Below, in pieces: positions 45,358 through 54,785 of a stretch of DNA of 64,000 nt (positions within the stretch are counted from its first letter, which is position 1; each line of letters starts with the position of its first letter). This stretch comes from Moheibacter sediminis. Lineage in GTDB: Bacteria > Bacteroidota > Bacteroidia > Flavobacteriales > Weeksellaceae. Below the pieces are notes generated by a model. The model made no database searches, had not been told where the DNA came from, and saw nothing but the letters and a program-made list of their open reading frames with translations. Location of the stretch: contig NZ_FWXS01000002.1 in assembly GCF_900176425.1 (NCBI RefSeq), positions 186,001 to 250,000 of the forward strand, written 5' to 3'. A program made the position numbers and the translations under genes.

Positions 45358-45723
45358 ATGGACAATCTATCCAAAATATTCATAGGCATCGTCATCGCCA
45401 TACACCTTTACATTTTCTATTTCGAAATGTTCGCTTGGAACACGATCGGTAAAAAGGCCTTTGGCAAAAAAATCCCTGCCGAACTATTCCCTTACACCAA
45501 AGGATTGGCTGCAAATCAGGGTTTGTACAATCTGTTTTTAGCCGCAGGACTCATCTGGTCTTTCTTTATTGACAACTATATTTGGCAAAAAAACATCGCT
45601 ACATTTTTCCTCATTTGCGTAGCTGTAGCCGGCTTTTATGGTGGCATCACCGCAAGTAAAAAGATTTTCACCGTTCAGCTCGCACCTGCCGGCATCGCCC
45701 TCATCTGCCTCTGGTTATTATAA
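45358..45723 (+). CDS. DUF1304 family membrane protein
   Basis: A 121-residue protein with four membrane helices (IFIGIVIAIHLYIFYFEMF, then around residues 52-70, 78-95 and 103-120). The FEMFAWNT and NQGLYNLFLAAGL motifs match the DUF1304 family of small integral membrane proteins, whose function is unknown. It stands between the ypdA remnant and the 45.76 kb palindromic element. Confidence 0.88.
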   Translation: MDNLSKIFIGIVIAIHLYIFYFEMFAWNTIGKKAFGKKIPAELFPYTKGLAANQGLYNLFLAAGLIWSFFIDNYIWQKNIATFFLICVAVAGFYGGITASKKIFTVQLAPAGIALICLWLL

Positions 45724-45756
45724 AATCTTAATTACCTTAACTTCTTAATGGTTTTC

Positions 45757-45892
45757 ATTTGGGCACGTCCCGTTGGAAACAAGAATCTGTATTTAAAGTT
45801 AGAGTGAAAGCCAACGGGTCGGGCTATCCGCTATATCTTTTGTTCCGCCAAAGGCTCCACAAAAGGATGCCGCTACTATCCCTCGTGCAAAT
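45757..45892. repeat. 136-bp MITE/REP-like palindromic element
   Basis: The segment is bounded by ATTTGGGCACG (45757-45767) and CGTGCAAAT (45884-45892), which are inverted apart from two extra G. Inside, CCCGTTGG (45769-45776) pairs with CCAACGGG (45811-45818), and CTTTTGT-TCC-GCC-AAA-GGC-TCC-ACAAAAG (45837-45865) forms a hairpin. Its GC content is higher than the flanks. It can be read as GTSRWKQESVFKVRVKANGS, a phrase I recall in many flavobacterial 'hypothetical proteins', which fits a widespread non-coding repeat. It carries no protein gene in my view. Confidence 0.65.
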
Positions 45893-45958
45893 CCAAAGCT
45901 ACCTGAAATCATATCAAAACCCATTTTCAACTTCTAAAATTAAACGTATTTTAGCAAG

Positions 45959-47557
45959 ATGAAAAGAACAATTCAAGTCCTTTTTTTGTTACTGTCTCTT
46001 ACGACAATTCTATTTAGCTGTTCCGAACGGAAAACAATCGACGATTCCCAAATTTTCAGGTTAAACCGCTACGACAACATATCTTCGTTAGATCCGACAT
46101 TTGCACGCACACAAGCCAACAATTGGGTTTGCAATTTGATGTACAATGGATTGGTCAAGCTCAATGACAGCCTGCAAATCGTTCCCGATATTGCCAAAAA
46201 ATGGGAAATTTCAGAAGACGGAAAAACCTATACTTTTACTTTAAGAAACGATATTTATTTCCATAAAAACCAGTCATTTGGGAAAGATTCTACCAGAACT
46301 GTGAATGCTGAAGATTTTGTTTACAGCTTCGACCGATTGTCGGACACCAAAGTAGGTGGCGCAGGAAGCTGGGTTTTGAACAATGTAGATTCTTATAAAG
46401 CTGTCAATGATTCTGTTTTTCAGATGAATCTAAAAGAAGTGTTTTCACCTTTTCTTGGACTGTTGAGCATGAAATATTGTTCCGTCGTTCCCAAAGAAAT
46501 GTTCAAAAACGGACAAGAACAATTCCGCAAAACACCCATCGGAACTGGGCCATTTCAGTTTCAATTGTGGGAAGACAACGTAAAATTAGTCTTGAGAAAA
46601 AATCCGCTTTATTTTGAAAAAGATGAAAAAGGAAATTCACTTCCTTATCTCGAAGCGGTTTCCATGACTTTTTTACCCGAAAAACACAGTGAATTCTTAG
46701 AATTGATTCAGGGAAATGTGGACATGATGGCGGATTTAGACCCGTCATACAAAAACGAAATTCTCACGCCTTTAGGTGAACTAAATCCGAAATATAACGA
46801 CATTCTGGACTTGAAAAAATACGATTACCTGAGTACTGTTTATTTGTGTTTTTATTTAGACGACGGAACCCCCGTTGATGAAAAATTGCGCCAGGCCATC
46901 AATTATGGAATTGATAAGCCGAAAATGGTGAAATACATGATGAACGGTGTCGCCACTGCAGCCGAAGGAGGATTTATACCAAAAGGTTTGCAAGGTTATG
47001 CCGAAGATATTGGCTACCAATTCAATCCGGCCAAAGCCCGAGAATTAATTCAAACTTATAAAAAAGAAAAGGGAAGCCTTCCCAAAATTACACTGACAAC
47101 CGTTCAGGAGTACGTTGATGTATGCGAATACATGCAGGCGCAATTGGCGAAAGTTGGCTTGAATATTGAAGTAAATGTCGTGCCCGGACCGACCATGCGC
47201 GACGGAAAAGCAACGGGGAAATTTTCCTTTTTCAGAGCAAATTGGGGTGCGGATTATCCGGACGCTGAGAATTTTTTATCCTTGTATTACAGCAAAAATT
47301 TTGCGCCGGAAGGACCGAATTATTCTCATTATAAAAATGAAAAATTTGACGAATTGTATTTAAAATCTTTTCAGATAAATGACGAAAAACAGCGGGAAAA
47401 AATTTACCGGCAAATGGACAGCCTGATGATGCAGTCGGCGCCCATCGTCCCTTTATTTTATGACCAGACAAGTATTTTCCTGCGTAAAAATGTGAAAGGA
47501 TTTTCGATGAATCCCGTGAAATTATTGAATTTAACAAGAGTATATAAAACCAAATAA
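45959..47557 (+). CDS. Peptide/nickel-type ABC transporter substrate-binding lipoprotein
   Basis: A 532-residue SBP_bac_5 (DppA/OppA-like) protein. The signal peptide ends in lipobox LFSC (Cys near 21). Family blocks are IAKKWEISEDGKTYTFTLRND near 80, FVYSFDRLSD and RKTPIGTGPFQFQLWEDN. It binds oligopeptides or related solutes in the periplasm. No permease or ATPase genes are adjacent, so the rest of the transporter is elsewhere. The start follows the palindromic element by 66 bp. It is followed 19 bp later by a toxin-antitoxin pair. Confidence 0.92.
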   Translation: MKRTIQVLFLLLSLTTILFSCSERKTIDDSQIFRLNRYDNISSLDPTFARTQANNWVCNLMYNGLVKLNDSLQIVPDIAKKWEISEDGKTYTFTLRNDIYFHKNQSFGKDSTRTVNAEDFVYSFDRLSDTKVGGAGSWVLNNVDSYKAVNDSVFQMNLKEVFSPFLGLLSMKYCSVVPKEMFKNGQEQFRKTPIGTGPFQFQLWEDNVKLVLRKNPLYFEKDEKGNSLPYLEAVSMTFLPEKHSEFLELIQGNVDMMADLDPSYKNEILTPLGELNPKYNDILDLKKYDYLSTVYLCFYLDDGTPVDEKLRQAINYGIDKPKMVKYMMNGVATAAEGGFIPKGLQGYAEDIGYQFNPAKARELIQTYKKEKGSLPKITLTTVQEYVDVCEYMQAQLAKVGLNIEVNVVPGPTMRDGKATGKFSFFRANWGADYPDAENFLSLYYSKNFAPEGPNYSHYKNEKFDELYLKSFQINDEKQREKIYRQMDSLMMQSAPIVPLFYDQTSIFLRKNVKGFSMNPVKLLNLTRVYKTK

Positions 47558-47576
47558 TAACTTAAATTATAAAGTT

Positions 47577-47816
47577 ATGGCAACCATTACTGTAAAATTA
47601 GCAAACGAAAACGATTTGGAATTGTTGAAAAAAATTCTTGAAACAACTGATTTCGAAGAAGAAATCGAAACATTTGAAGAAGATGTGGAAGAATTATTGT
47701 CAGACCAAGAAATTTTGATGCTCAATGAAAGATTGGTAGAATATAAACAAAACCCGGATTTAGGTTTAAGCGTAGAAGAAACAAAACTTTTATTAAAGTC
47801 CAAATATGGAATTTAA
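47577..47816 (+). CDS. Antitoxin of a ParE-type toxin-antitoxin pair
   Basis: A 79-residue, very acidic protein (many Glu/Asp in residues 25-50, EEEIETFEEDVEELLSD) with a C-terminal helical part that likely wraps the toxin. It overlaps the toxin gene by 11 bp, the standard arrangement for type II systems. The family is not one I can name with certainty; it looks like the short antitoxins that accompany RelE/ParE toxins in Bacteroidota. Confidence 0.75.
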   Translation: MATITVKLANENDLELLKKILETTDFEEEIETFEEDVEELLSDQEILMLNERLVEYKQNPDLGLSVEETKLLLKSKYGI

Positions 47817-48102
47817 AACTACCATTTTATTTGCTGCATTGCAAGATTTGGATGATGCAGTAAATTGGTACAATGAAATTCAACCGGAATTAGGAAAAGA
47901 TTTGGTATTGAAATTTCAACAAGCATTAATTGAAATTGAAGAAAAACCTTTATTAAGTCAAAAATTAAATCAGGGTTTCAGAAAAGTAAACCTGAAAAGA
48001 TTTCCATATAAATTGGTTTTCAAAATTGAAGAAAAAGAAATAATAATCATTGCAGTAGCCCACCACAAAAGGAAATCCGGTTACTGGAAAAAGCGTAAAT
48101 AA
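47806..48102 (+). CDS. RelE/ParE-family toxin
   Basis: A 98-residue protein with the ParE/RelE fold pattern: ALQDLDDAVNWYNEIQPELG (helices 1-2), then FRKVNLKRFPYKLVFKIEEKEIIIIAVAHHKRKSGYW (strands and the conserved RFPY/HxKR end). The ParE-like RFPYKLVF motif argues for gyrase or ribosome targeting; which one is unclear. It is coupled to the upstream antitoxin. The type II NADH dehydrogenase starts 11 bp after its stop. Confidence 0.85.
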   Translation: MEFKTTILFAALQDLDDAVNWYNEIQPELGKDLVLKFQQALIEIEEKPLLSQKLNQGFRKVNLKRFPYKLVFKIEEKEIIIIAVAHHKRKSGYWKKRK

Positions 48103-48112
48103 AATTTATCAA

Positions 48113-49384
48113 ATGAACATTCCTGATATAAACCTGAAACGCATAGTCATCATCGGTGGCGGATTTGGCGGACTCAGATTGGCAAAAAAACTAACGACTC
48201 AGAACTTCCAAGTCGTATTATTGGATAGACACAATTACCATACATTTCAACCTTTGCTTTATCAGGTTGCGACTGCCGGATTGGAGCCTGATTCGATTGC
48301 ACATGCCATCAGAACCATCTTTGCGAAAAAAGAAAATTTCTTTTTTAGAATTGCCAATGTAGAAAAAGTGGACACATTGGATCAAAAAATTTATTCGGAT
48401 ATCGGCAATATTCATTACGATTATTTGATTATAGCCACCGGGTCTGAAACCAATTATTACGGAAACGAAAACATCCAGAAACATTCCATGCCAATGAAAA
48501 CTGTTCCAGAGGCATTGGATTTGAGAAGTTTGATTTTACAGAATTTAGAATCAGCACTTTTGACGAATGATTTGGATGAACGGTACCGTTTAATGAATTA
48601 CGTCATCGTCGGAGGAGGTCCTACCGGAGTTGAACTGGCAGGTGCAATGGGTGAATTGAAAAAGCACGTTTTACCTAATGATTATCCCGATTTGGACATC
48701 AGAAGGATGAACGTTCACCTTATACAGGCAGCAGACAGACTTTTGCCTACCATGTCTCACAATGCTTCGGACAAGGCACGTAAGTATCTGGAAGAATTGG
48801 GTGTACAGGTGTGGTTCAATACTTTAGTAAAGGATTATGACGGCATTCATGTCGATACTGACGGTAAAGACCTGAAAGCTACAACTTTGATTTGGACTGC
48901 CGGCGTAAAAGGAGCTATGATTCCCGGAGTCGGAAACGATGAAAATGCAAAAGGGGGCAGGTTGCTCGTCAATGAATTCAATCTTGTAAAAGGTTACGAT
49001 AACGTTTATGCAATTGGAGATATAGCACTGATGATTACGGAGAAAAATCCGCAAGGTGATCCGATGGTTGCACAGGTTGCAATCCAACAAGGTCAATTAT
49101 TGGCGAAAAATTTAAACCATTTGAAATCCGGCAAACCGATGAAGCCTTTCAAGTACAATGACAAAGGTTCCATGGCGACCATCGGTCGTGATAAAGCCGT
49201 CGTTGATTTACCTGGATGGAAATTCGCAGGTTGGTTTGCATGGTTGGTTTGGATGTTTGTACATTTGGTTTCATTAGTTGGATTCAGAAACAAAGTAATT
49301 GCACTGATGAACTGGGTTGTTCAATATTTCCAGTACAACAAAAGCGTTCGTTTGATCATTCGTCCTTATAGGAAGAAACATTAA
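48113..49384 (+). CDS. ndh: Type II NADH dehydrogenase (NDH-2)
   Basis: A 423-residue flavoprotein that passes electrons from NADH to quinone without pumping protons. The FAD motif is IIGGGFGGLRLAKKL near residue 13, the NADH motif is VIVGGGPTGVELAGAMGE near 165, and the FAD-end motif is VYAIGDIALM. The C-terminal amphipathic and hydrophobic helices (GWFAWLVWMFVHLVSLVGF) dock it to the inner membrane. It begins 11 bp after the toxin gene, so it might be transcribed with the toxin-antitoxin pair. Confidence 0.92.
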   Translation: MNIPDINLKRIVIIGGGFGGLRLAKKLTTQNFQVVLLDRHNYHTFQPLLYQVATAGLEPDSIAHAIRTIFAKKENFFFRIANVEKVDTLDQKIYSDIGNIHYDYLIIATGSETNYYGNENIQKHSMPMKTVPEALDLRSLILQNLESALLTNDLDERYRLMNYVIVGGGPTGVELAGAMGELKKHVLPNDYPDLDIRRMNVHLIQAADRLLPTMSHNASDKARKYLEELGVQVWFNTLVKDYDGIHVDTDGKDLKATTLIWTAGVKGAMIPGVGNDENAKGGRLLVNEFNLVKGYDNVYAIGDIALMITEKNPQGDPMVAQVAIQQGQLLAKNLNHLKSGKPMKPFKYNDKGSMATIGRDKAVVDLPGWKFAGWFAWLVWMFVHLVSLVGFRNKVIALMNWVVQYFQYNKSVRLIIRPYRKKH

Positions 49385-49404
49385 CCTTTAAGATTTAGAA
49401 GTCC

Positions 49405-49422
49405 AACCTCAAAGGTTTTTTT
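49405..49422 (+). terminator. Weak terminator after ndh
   Basis: AACCT (49405-49409), CAA loop, AGGTT (49413-49417), then a T-run to 49422. The stem is only 5 bp; a longer alternative pairing (AACCTTT with AAAGGTT) uses 49383-49417. It lies 20 nt after the ndh stop. Confidence 0.5.
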
Positions 49423-49552
49423 ATTTAATTACAAATCTATTTTGGTTGGTTATTAGAAATTTAAACTTAAAAAATCGCCCCATTTGATTTTTTGATTGAA
49501 ATCCAGGTTATCTCAATTTTACACGCTGTAACTTTGTTTACAAAATTAAAAT

Positions 49553-50545
49553 ATGTTGAAAATACCTGTTTCCGTATTGGAATTGGCCATCGTAAATGAA
49601 GGCTCAAATGCCAAAGAAGGAATTGAAAATAGCGTCAAAATCGCACAACAGGCCGATGAATTAAATTACAGCCGGATTTGGTATGCGGAACACCACAATA
49701 TGCCGCACATAGCCAGTTCGGCGACAGCTTTGCTAATCCAACTGGCAGCATTAAATACCAAAAAGATCCGGGTAGGTTCAGGCGGAATTATGCTTCCGAA
49801 CCATTCACCACTAGTCATTGCTGAACAATTCGGGACACTGGAAACCCTTTATCCAGGACGCATTGATTTAGGTTTGGGACGCGCACCCGGAACCGACCAA
49901 TTGACCGCTCATGCTTTGCGCAGAGATCATCTCAAAAACGCACAAAACTTCCCGCAGGAAGTTGAAGAATTAATGAATTATTTCAATCCGAAAAATCCTG
50001 ATTCAAAAGTAAATGCTTTCCCGGGAAAAGGATTAGATGTTCCGGTTTGGATTTTAGGTTCAAGTACTGACAGCGCATATTTGGCAGCTCAAATGGGCTT
50101 GCCGTATGCTTTTGCGACGCATTTTGCGCCGAACCAATTTCATCCTGCGATTAACATTTACCGCAATCATTTCCAGCCTTCTGAATATTTAGAAAAGCCC
50201 TACATGATGGCTTGTATCAACGCAATTGTAGCCGAAACAGACGACGAAGCGCATTACATTTCCTCGAGTTATTTCAACATGATCATCAATTTGGTGACGG
50301 GAAATACAGGGCGCGGATTGTTGCCTGCAGGTGAATTGTCTGAATTAATCAGCGTACCCGAAATTCAAAATGCAGTCAATTCCATGACCACTTACAGTTT
50401 CATCGGAAGTAAAGAAACGGTTCAAACTAAACTCGAAAAATTCATTGCTGATACGGAAATTGACGAAATCATGGTCACGAGCCACATCCATGATTTGGAA
50501 ACAAAATTGGAATCTTTTAAAATCGTTTCCGAATTGTTTAATTAA
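49553..50545 (+). CDS. LLM-class flavin-dependent oxidoreductase
   Basis: A 330-residue luciferase-like monooxygenase of the class lacking the aldehyde-luciferase specifics. Motifs are [48 protein letters not shown] and [13 protein letters not shown]2 supplied by a separate reductase is expected. A TAACTTTG -7 box lies at 49530-49537. It heads an operon with the methyltransferase and recG (gap 9 bp, then direct abutment). Substrate is unknown. Confidence 0.9.
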   Translation: MLKIPVSVLELAIVNEGSNAKEGIENSVKIAQQADELNYSRIWYAEHHNMPHIASSATALLIQLAALNTKKIRVGSGGIMLPNHSPLVIAEQFGTLETLYPGRIDLGLGRAPGTDQLTAHALRRDHLKNAQNFPQEVEELMNYFNPKNPDSKVNAFPGKGLDVPVWILGSSTDSAYLAAQMGLPYAFATHFAPNQFHPAINIYRNHFQPSEYLEKPYMMACINAIVAETDDEAHYISSSYFNMIINLVTGNTGRGLLPAGELSELISVPEIQNAVNSMTTYSFIGSKETVQTKLEKFIADTEIDEIMVTSHIHDLETKLESFKIVSELFN

Positions 50546-50554
50546 ATTCGCAGA

Positions 50555-51148
50555 ATGCACAATACGGGAGAATTGTATGATAAAATAGCGAATTGGTGGG
50601 ATGAGTTCCATATCGATTCAGATTATGGAATGAAACAGCTTGAACTTGCTTTGCAATTTGTAAAACATACAAATTCTGCGTTGGACATTGGTTGCGGTTC
50701 GGGTGGAAGAATGATTGATAGGTTAATTCAGTACGGATTTGAAGTTACCGGAATCGATGCTTCTTCAAAAATGATTGAATTGGCACAAAAGAAACATCCC
50801 GAACCTAAATTCCTCAATGAAAATATCATCACTTGGCAAACCGATAAAAAATTTGATTTCATCGTTGCCTGGGACAGTTTGTTTCACCTTCCTTTGAATG
50901 AACAAAAAAATGTTTTGACCAAAATTTGTTCGATTCTCCATCCGGAAGGGATTTTAATCTATACATTAGGCGATGCTGTGGGCGAACATTACAGCGATTG
51001 GCATGATGAGAAATTTTATTACAGTTCAATTGGGATCAATGAAAATTTAAAAATTTTGGCTGAATCAAATTGTGAATGCAAACATTTGGAGCTCGACCAA
51101 TTTCCTGAGAAACATGTTTTTATTGTCGCACAAAAATTAGTTGACTAA
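50555..51148 (+). CDS. Class I SAM-dependent methyltransferase
   Basis: A 197-residue methyltransferase with SAM motif I SALDIGCGSGGRMIDRLI, motif II GIDASSKMIELAQKK and the catalytic-region VAWDSLFHLP. The acceptor is unknown. It starts 9 bp after the LLM oxidoreductase gene and its stop directly abuts the recG start, so the three are one operon, though a shared pathway with recG is unlikely. Confidence 0.88.
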   Translation: MHNTGELYDKIANWWDEFHIDSDYGMKQLELALQFVKHTNSALDIGCGSGGRMIDRLIQYGFEVTGIDASSKMIELAQKKHPEPKFLNENIITWQTDKKFDFIVAWDSLFHLPLNEQKNVLTKICSILHPEGILIYTLGDAVGEHYSDWHDEKFYYSSIGINENLKILAESNCECKHLELDQFPEKHVFIVAQKLVD

Positions 51149-53251
51149 ATGGCTGATTTCCTCAAAACTCCGATTGAATACCTCAAAGGCGTCGGTCCTG
51201 AACGGGCCAAAACGCTTCAGTCTGAGCTGGGAATTTTCCGTTATGAAGATTTATTGAACCATTTTCCGTTTCGGTATGTGGACCGTTCAAAGTATTATAA
51301 AATCAACCAGATGATTGATTCTTCTGCGGAAGTTCAGATTATAGGGAAGATTTCAAATATTCAGGAAATTGGTCAGGCGAGAGGGAAAAGATTGGTCGCT
51401 AAACTCGAAGACGAAACCGGACAGATGGAACTTGTTTGGTTCAAATACACCAAATGGCTCAAAGAAACCATCGAAAAATCAGTCGGCGTTCCGATGGTCA
51501 TTTATGGGAAGCCTTCTGAATTCAATGGAAGATTTAACATCGTACATCCCGAAATGGAAACGGTGGAAAATCACCAATCCGTTCCCGTCGGTTTGTATCC
51601 TGTTTATTCCAGTACGGAGTTAATGCAGAAAAAAGGCATCAGCAATCGTGTAATGCAAAAACTTCAGATGCAGTTGTTGTCCGAAATTCAATTGATGGAG
51701 GAAACTTTGTCCGAATCAATTATCAATCAGTATAAATTTCTCCCGAGGAAGAAAACATTTCAGGCGATACATTTCCCTCAGAATCCTGAAGATTTAAAAA
51801 AAGCGGAATCTAGGCTAAAATTTGAAGAATTTTTCTTCTTACAGCTGGGATTATTGATCAAAAAATTAAGCCATAAAAGTAAATTTAGAAGTCATGAGTT
51901 TACTTCTGTAGGAAATCAGTTCAATACATTTTACGAAAACCATTTGCCGTTTGAACTGACGGGTGCGCAGAAAAGAGTGATCAAGGAAATCCGTTCCGAT
52001 CTGGGAAAACCTGTACAGATGAACCGTCTTTTGCAGGGTGATGTGGGAAGCGGCAAAACGATGGTGGCACTTTTGTCGATGCTGATTGCGACAGACAATG
52101 GTTACCAGTCAGCACTCATGGCACCTACCGAAATTCTTGCGCAGCAACATTACAATTCCATCAAAGAATACCTTGCGGATATGGACGTGGAAGTAGCTTT
52201 GCTAACAGGTTCCACCAGAATAAAAGAGCGCAGAATCATTTTTGAAAAATTAAATTCAGGAGAATTAAAAATACTCATTGGTACTCATGCGCTTCTGGAA
52301 GACAATGTAGTTTTTAACAATCTTGGATTAACGATCATCGACGAGCAACATCGTTTCGGAGTGGCGCAAAGAGCGAAGTTCTGGAAGAAAAACAATCTGC
52401 CGCCACATATACTCGTGATGACGGCGACGCCGATTCCGCGTACACTCGCCATGAGTTTGTATGGGGATTTGGATGTTTCGGTCATTGATGAATTGCCGAG
52501 TGGACGAAAGCCTATCCAAACGGTTCACAGAAAAGATACGCATCGATTAGCGGTTTTTAAATTCATCAAAGATGAAATTGCAAAAGGCCGTCAGGTGTAT
52601 GTGGTTTATCCGCTGATAGAGGGTTCGGAAAAACTGGATTACAAAGACCTGATGGATGGTTATGAGAGCATTTCGAGGTCCTTTCCGCTCCCTGATTATG
52701 CGGTGAGCATCGTCCATGGGAAGATGAAACCTGTGGACAAAGAATATGAAATGCAACGGTTCATCAAAGGAGAAACACAGATACTTGTTGCTACGACTGT
52801 AATAGAAGTTGGAGTAAATGTACCCAATGCGTCGGTGATGGTGATAGAAAGTGCAGAGCGTTTCGGCTTGTCGCAGCTGCACCAGCTCAGAGGGCGTGTG
52901 GGACGCGGCGCGGAACAAAGTTATTGCATCCTCATGACAGCGGACGGATTGAATGAAACTGCACACAAGAGAATCCAGACGATGTGTAATACGAATGATG
53001 GTTTTGAGATTGCGGAAGTGGACATGCAATTGCGCGGTCCGGGGGATATGATGGGTACGCAGCAAAGCGGTGACCTTAACTTCAAATTAGCAAACTTGGC
53101 CAAGGATCAGAAAGTGCTGACGGCAGCAAGACATTCGGCGGAAGAACTTTTGAATGCGGATGTTCAGCTCAACTTGCCGGAAAATGCGCCGATAAGAAAC
53201 CACTTTTTGAAGTATCATCAGGATAAAATTGCGTGGAGCAGGATTGGGTAG
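51149..53251 (+). CDS. recG: ATP-dependent DNA helicase RecG
   Basis: A 700-residue helicase that remodels stalled forks and Holliday junctions. The wedge/OB domain at residues 1-250 opens with TPIEYLKGVGPERAKTL. Walker A is LQGDVGSGKTMVAL near 290, the DEQHRFG box near 395, TATPIPRT motif III near 427, and motif VI QLRGRVGRG near 575. The C-terminal TRG-like motif follows. Complete, with normal length. It is translationally coupled to the methyltransferase (TAA immediately before ATG). Confidence 0.97.
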   Translation: MADFLKTPIEYLKGVGPERAKTLQSELGIFRYEDLLNHFPFRYVDRSKYYKINQMIDSSAEVQIIGKISNIQEIGQARGKRLVAKLEDETGQMELVWFKYTKWLKETIEKSVGVPMVIYGKPSEFNGRFNIVHPEMETVENHQSVPVGLYPVYSSTELMQKKGISNRVMQKLQMQLLSEIQLMEETLSESIINQYKFLPRKKTFQAIHFPQNPEDLKKAESRLKFEEFFFLQLGLLIKKLSHKSKFRSHEFTSVGNQFNTFYENHLPFELTGAQKRVIKEIRSDLGKPVQMNRLLQGDVGSGKTMVALLSMLIATDNGYQSALMAPTEILAQQHYNSIKEYLADMDVEVALLTGSTRIKERRIIFEKLNSGELKILIGTHALLEDNVVFNNLGLTIIDEQHRFGVAQRAKFWKKNNLPPHILVMTATPIPRTLAMSLYGDLDVSVIDELPSGRKPIQTVHRKDTHRLAVFKFIKDEIAKGRQVYVVYPLIEGSEKLDYKDLMDGYESISRSFPLPDYAVSIVHGKMKPVDKEYEMQRFIKGETQILVATTVIEVGVNVPNASVMVIESAERFGLSQLHQLRGRVGRGAEQSYCILMTADGLNETAHKRIQTMCNTNDGFEIAEVDMQLRGPGDMMGTQQSGDLNFKLANLAKDQKVLTAARHSAEELLNADVQLNLPENAPIRNHFLKYHQDKIAWSRIG

Positions 53252-53261
53252 GAAATCTCTT

Positions 53262-53282
53262 ATTGCATTCAGCAATTTTTTT
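53262..53282 (+). terminator. Probable terminator after recG
   Basis: ATTGC (53262-53266), 5-nt loop, GCAAT (53272-53276), then a seven-T run (53276-53282). It lies 10 nt after the recG stop. The stem is short, so efficiency is uncertain. Confidence 0.6.
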
Positions 53283-53355
53283 ATTACAGTGATTAAAATT
53301 ACTTTGGCATTAAAATTATAAATGAATTATAATCTTTGTTGTAATTTTAAAAACC

Positions 53356-53910
53356 ATGAAAAATTTCTATACTTTAATTATAGTCCTTACGTCTATTTTC
53401 AGTCAGTGTCAAGATAAATATGATCAATTGATTTATAATAATTATTTAAATACAAACTCTATCTTGCAAGGGAGCAATAATGTATATTTAAAGATAATTG
53501 ATAATATGATTTCACCTGATTTTAATATTATCAAACAGAAAGCAAACGAGATTAATTTAGCGACGAATTTAATTACAAATTTTCTGGATGCAAACGAAAG
53601 AACAAATCTTGATTTTATAGGAGATGATAAATTGACAAATGAGGGTCAGTCTTTTCTTCAAAAATACACTGAACTAATTCAGAATTTGCTTTCTACTCTT
53701 CCATCCTCAAACAGTAAAGCAGGTAACTATAACGAGATTTATGGATATCTATACATTGAAACTGAAAACTTTGTAGAATTATTTAACAATAGAACAATCA
53801 CTGAGCGTAAAATAATCATACAATCAATAAAAAACTCTATACTCTCCATTTCAACAGATATTTTTCCTAACTATATACCGGCTGCCCTCAAAAAAAACCT
53901 ATCTGAATAA
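53356..53910 (+). CDS. Hypothetical exported protein (accessory cluster 1 of 4)
   Basis: A 184-residue protein. The N-terminus (MKNFYTLIIVLTSIFSQCQD) is a signal sequence; the cysteine at residue 18 (FSQC) is a poor lipobox, so either lipoprotein or ordinary secretion is possible. The mature part is helical and Asn/Ile-rich, with a central segment LLSTLPSSNSKAGNYNEIYGYLY. Unrecognised. It is the first of four unknown genes between recG and the 56.3 kb outer-membrane gene, all AT-rich; such a cluster is typical of strain-variable regions. Confidence 0.6.
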   Translation: MKNFYTLIIVLTSIFSQCQDKYDQLIYNNYLNTNSILQGSNNVYLKIIDNMISPDFNIIKQKANEINLATNLITNFLDANERTNLDFIGDDKLTNEGQSFLQKYTELIQNLLSTLPSSNSKAGNYNEIYGYLYIETENFVELFNNRTITERKIIIQSIKNSILSISTDIFPNYIPAALKKNLSE

Positions 53911-53950
53911 ATATATTTATGCGCGTTTATCTATAATCATCAAAAAAGTT

Positions 53951-54682
53951 ATGAATTTTAGACATTGTATAATATTGATTTTCAATCTATTCTCCGGCTT
54001 TGTTTTTTCACAAGTCTATGACACGATAGTTTATACTGGTTCATATCATTCAAATCTGTATTCAACTGCAGAAAACGAAGACTTTAGAAATTATTATGTT
54101 TTTGATGAGAAACCTCTAAATGCAGTAGTTTTAAAAAGCTATTTAGATGTTGTAAAAATAAAGGAAGTCTATGAAAACGGATGGCAGATAAAAAATGATA
54201 CTGCATTTACCAACCGTGAAAATAATTTATTTGAAATCGCCAAGAGTTCTATAAAAAATGGGAGTGGATTTGAAAAGTCAGTGACCTTGATAATTAATAA
54301 AGTCGATAGTTCTCAACTGCTTCTCTTTTTTAATGATTCGAAAAGCACTTTTCCAGATATTGAATCAGGCATTATTTTTAAAGATAAAAATCAGAATGAA
54401 TGTTTCAAATTGGAAATAAATTACTCGGGGTTCCCTGATAAATTTGAAAGCAATTCTAATTGTATCAGTAAACTTTTTGAAATTAAAAATTTGGACGAAA
54501 ATATTCTAATTTACAGCATCAATGGAAAAACTGTTTTGAAAGAATTTTATATGGGGAAAAGCATAGAAAAAAGACAAATCTTTTTCCCAACAAAATATAA
54601 TTTAAGTTCCATTATAAATATCAATTACGAAAATGGAATGAGAAAAGAAATTTTCGAAACTTTTTTAAATGATGAAAATTAA
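53951..54682 (+). CDS. Hypothetical secreted protein (accessory cluster 2 of 4)
   Basis: A 243-residue protein with signal peptide ending at FVFSQ (residue about 21). It is beta-rich with several Tyr/Asn-rich strands (YTGSYHSNLYSTAENEDF) and a C-terminal KYNLSSIININYENGMRKE. No recognised domain. It lies 41 bp after the first gene of the cluster. Confidence 0.6.
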   Translation: MNFRHCIILIFNLFSGFVFSQVYDTIVYTGSYHSNLYSTAENEDFRNYYVFDEKPLNAVVLKSYLDVVKIKEVYENGWQIKNDTAFTNRENNLFEIAKSSIKNGSGFEKSVTLIINKVDSSQLLLFFNDSKSTFPDIESGIIFKDKNQNECFKLEINYSGFPDKFESNSNCISKLFEIKNLDENILIYSINGKTVLKEFYMGKSIEKRQIFFPTKYNLSSIININYENGMRKEIFETFLNDEN

Positions 54683-54748
54683 GAAAGCATATTGAATGTG
54701 ATAATTATATCAATTACTCTTCTAGTTTACTTAATATTTAAAAATTCT

Positions 54749-54756
54749 TATATTTG
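54749..54756 (+). promoter_or_regulatory. -7 box upstream of the frameshifted accessory gene
   Basis: TATATTTG at 54749-54756, with TTTA 19 nt upstream (54726-54729, one mismatch to TTTG). Transcription would start near 54762, 24 nt before ATG 54786 but 115 nt before ATG 54877. This favours translation beginning at 54786 rather than at 54877. Confidence 0.45.
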
Positions 54757-54785
54757 ATATTTATCAACTACTTTAATAAAAATGA

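Noticed and set aside
45143-45385. 80-codon plus-strand open frame
   Set aside because: It runs antisense through the ypdA remnant and into the DUF1304 gene; composition is not protein-like.
45759-45962. 67-codon open frame as a protein gene
   Set aside because: It lies across the palindromic element, has no sensible start context and overlaps the following lipoprotein gene.
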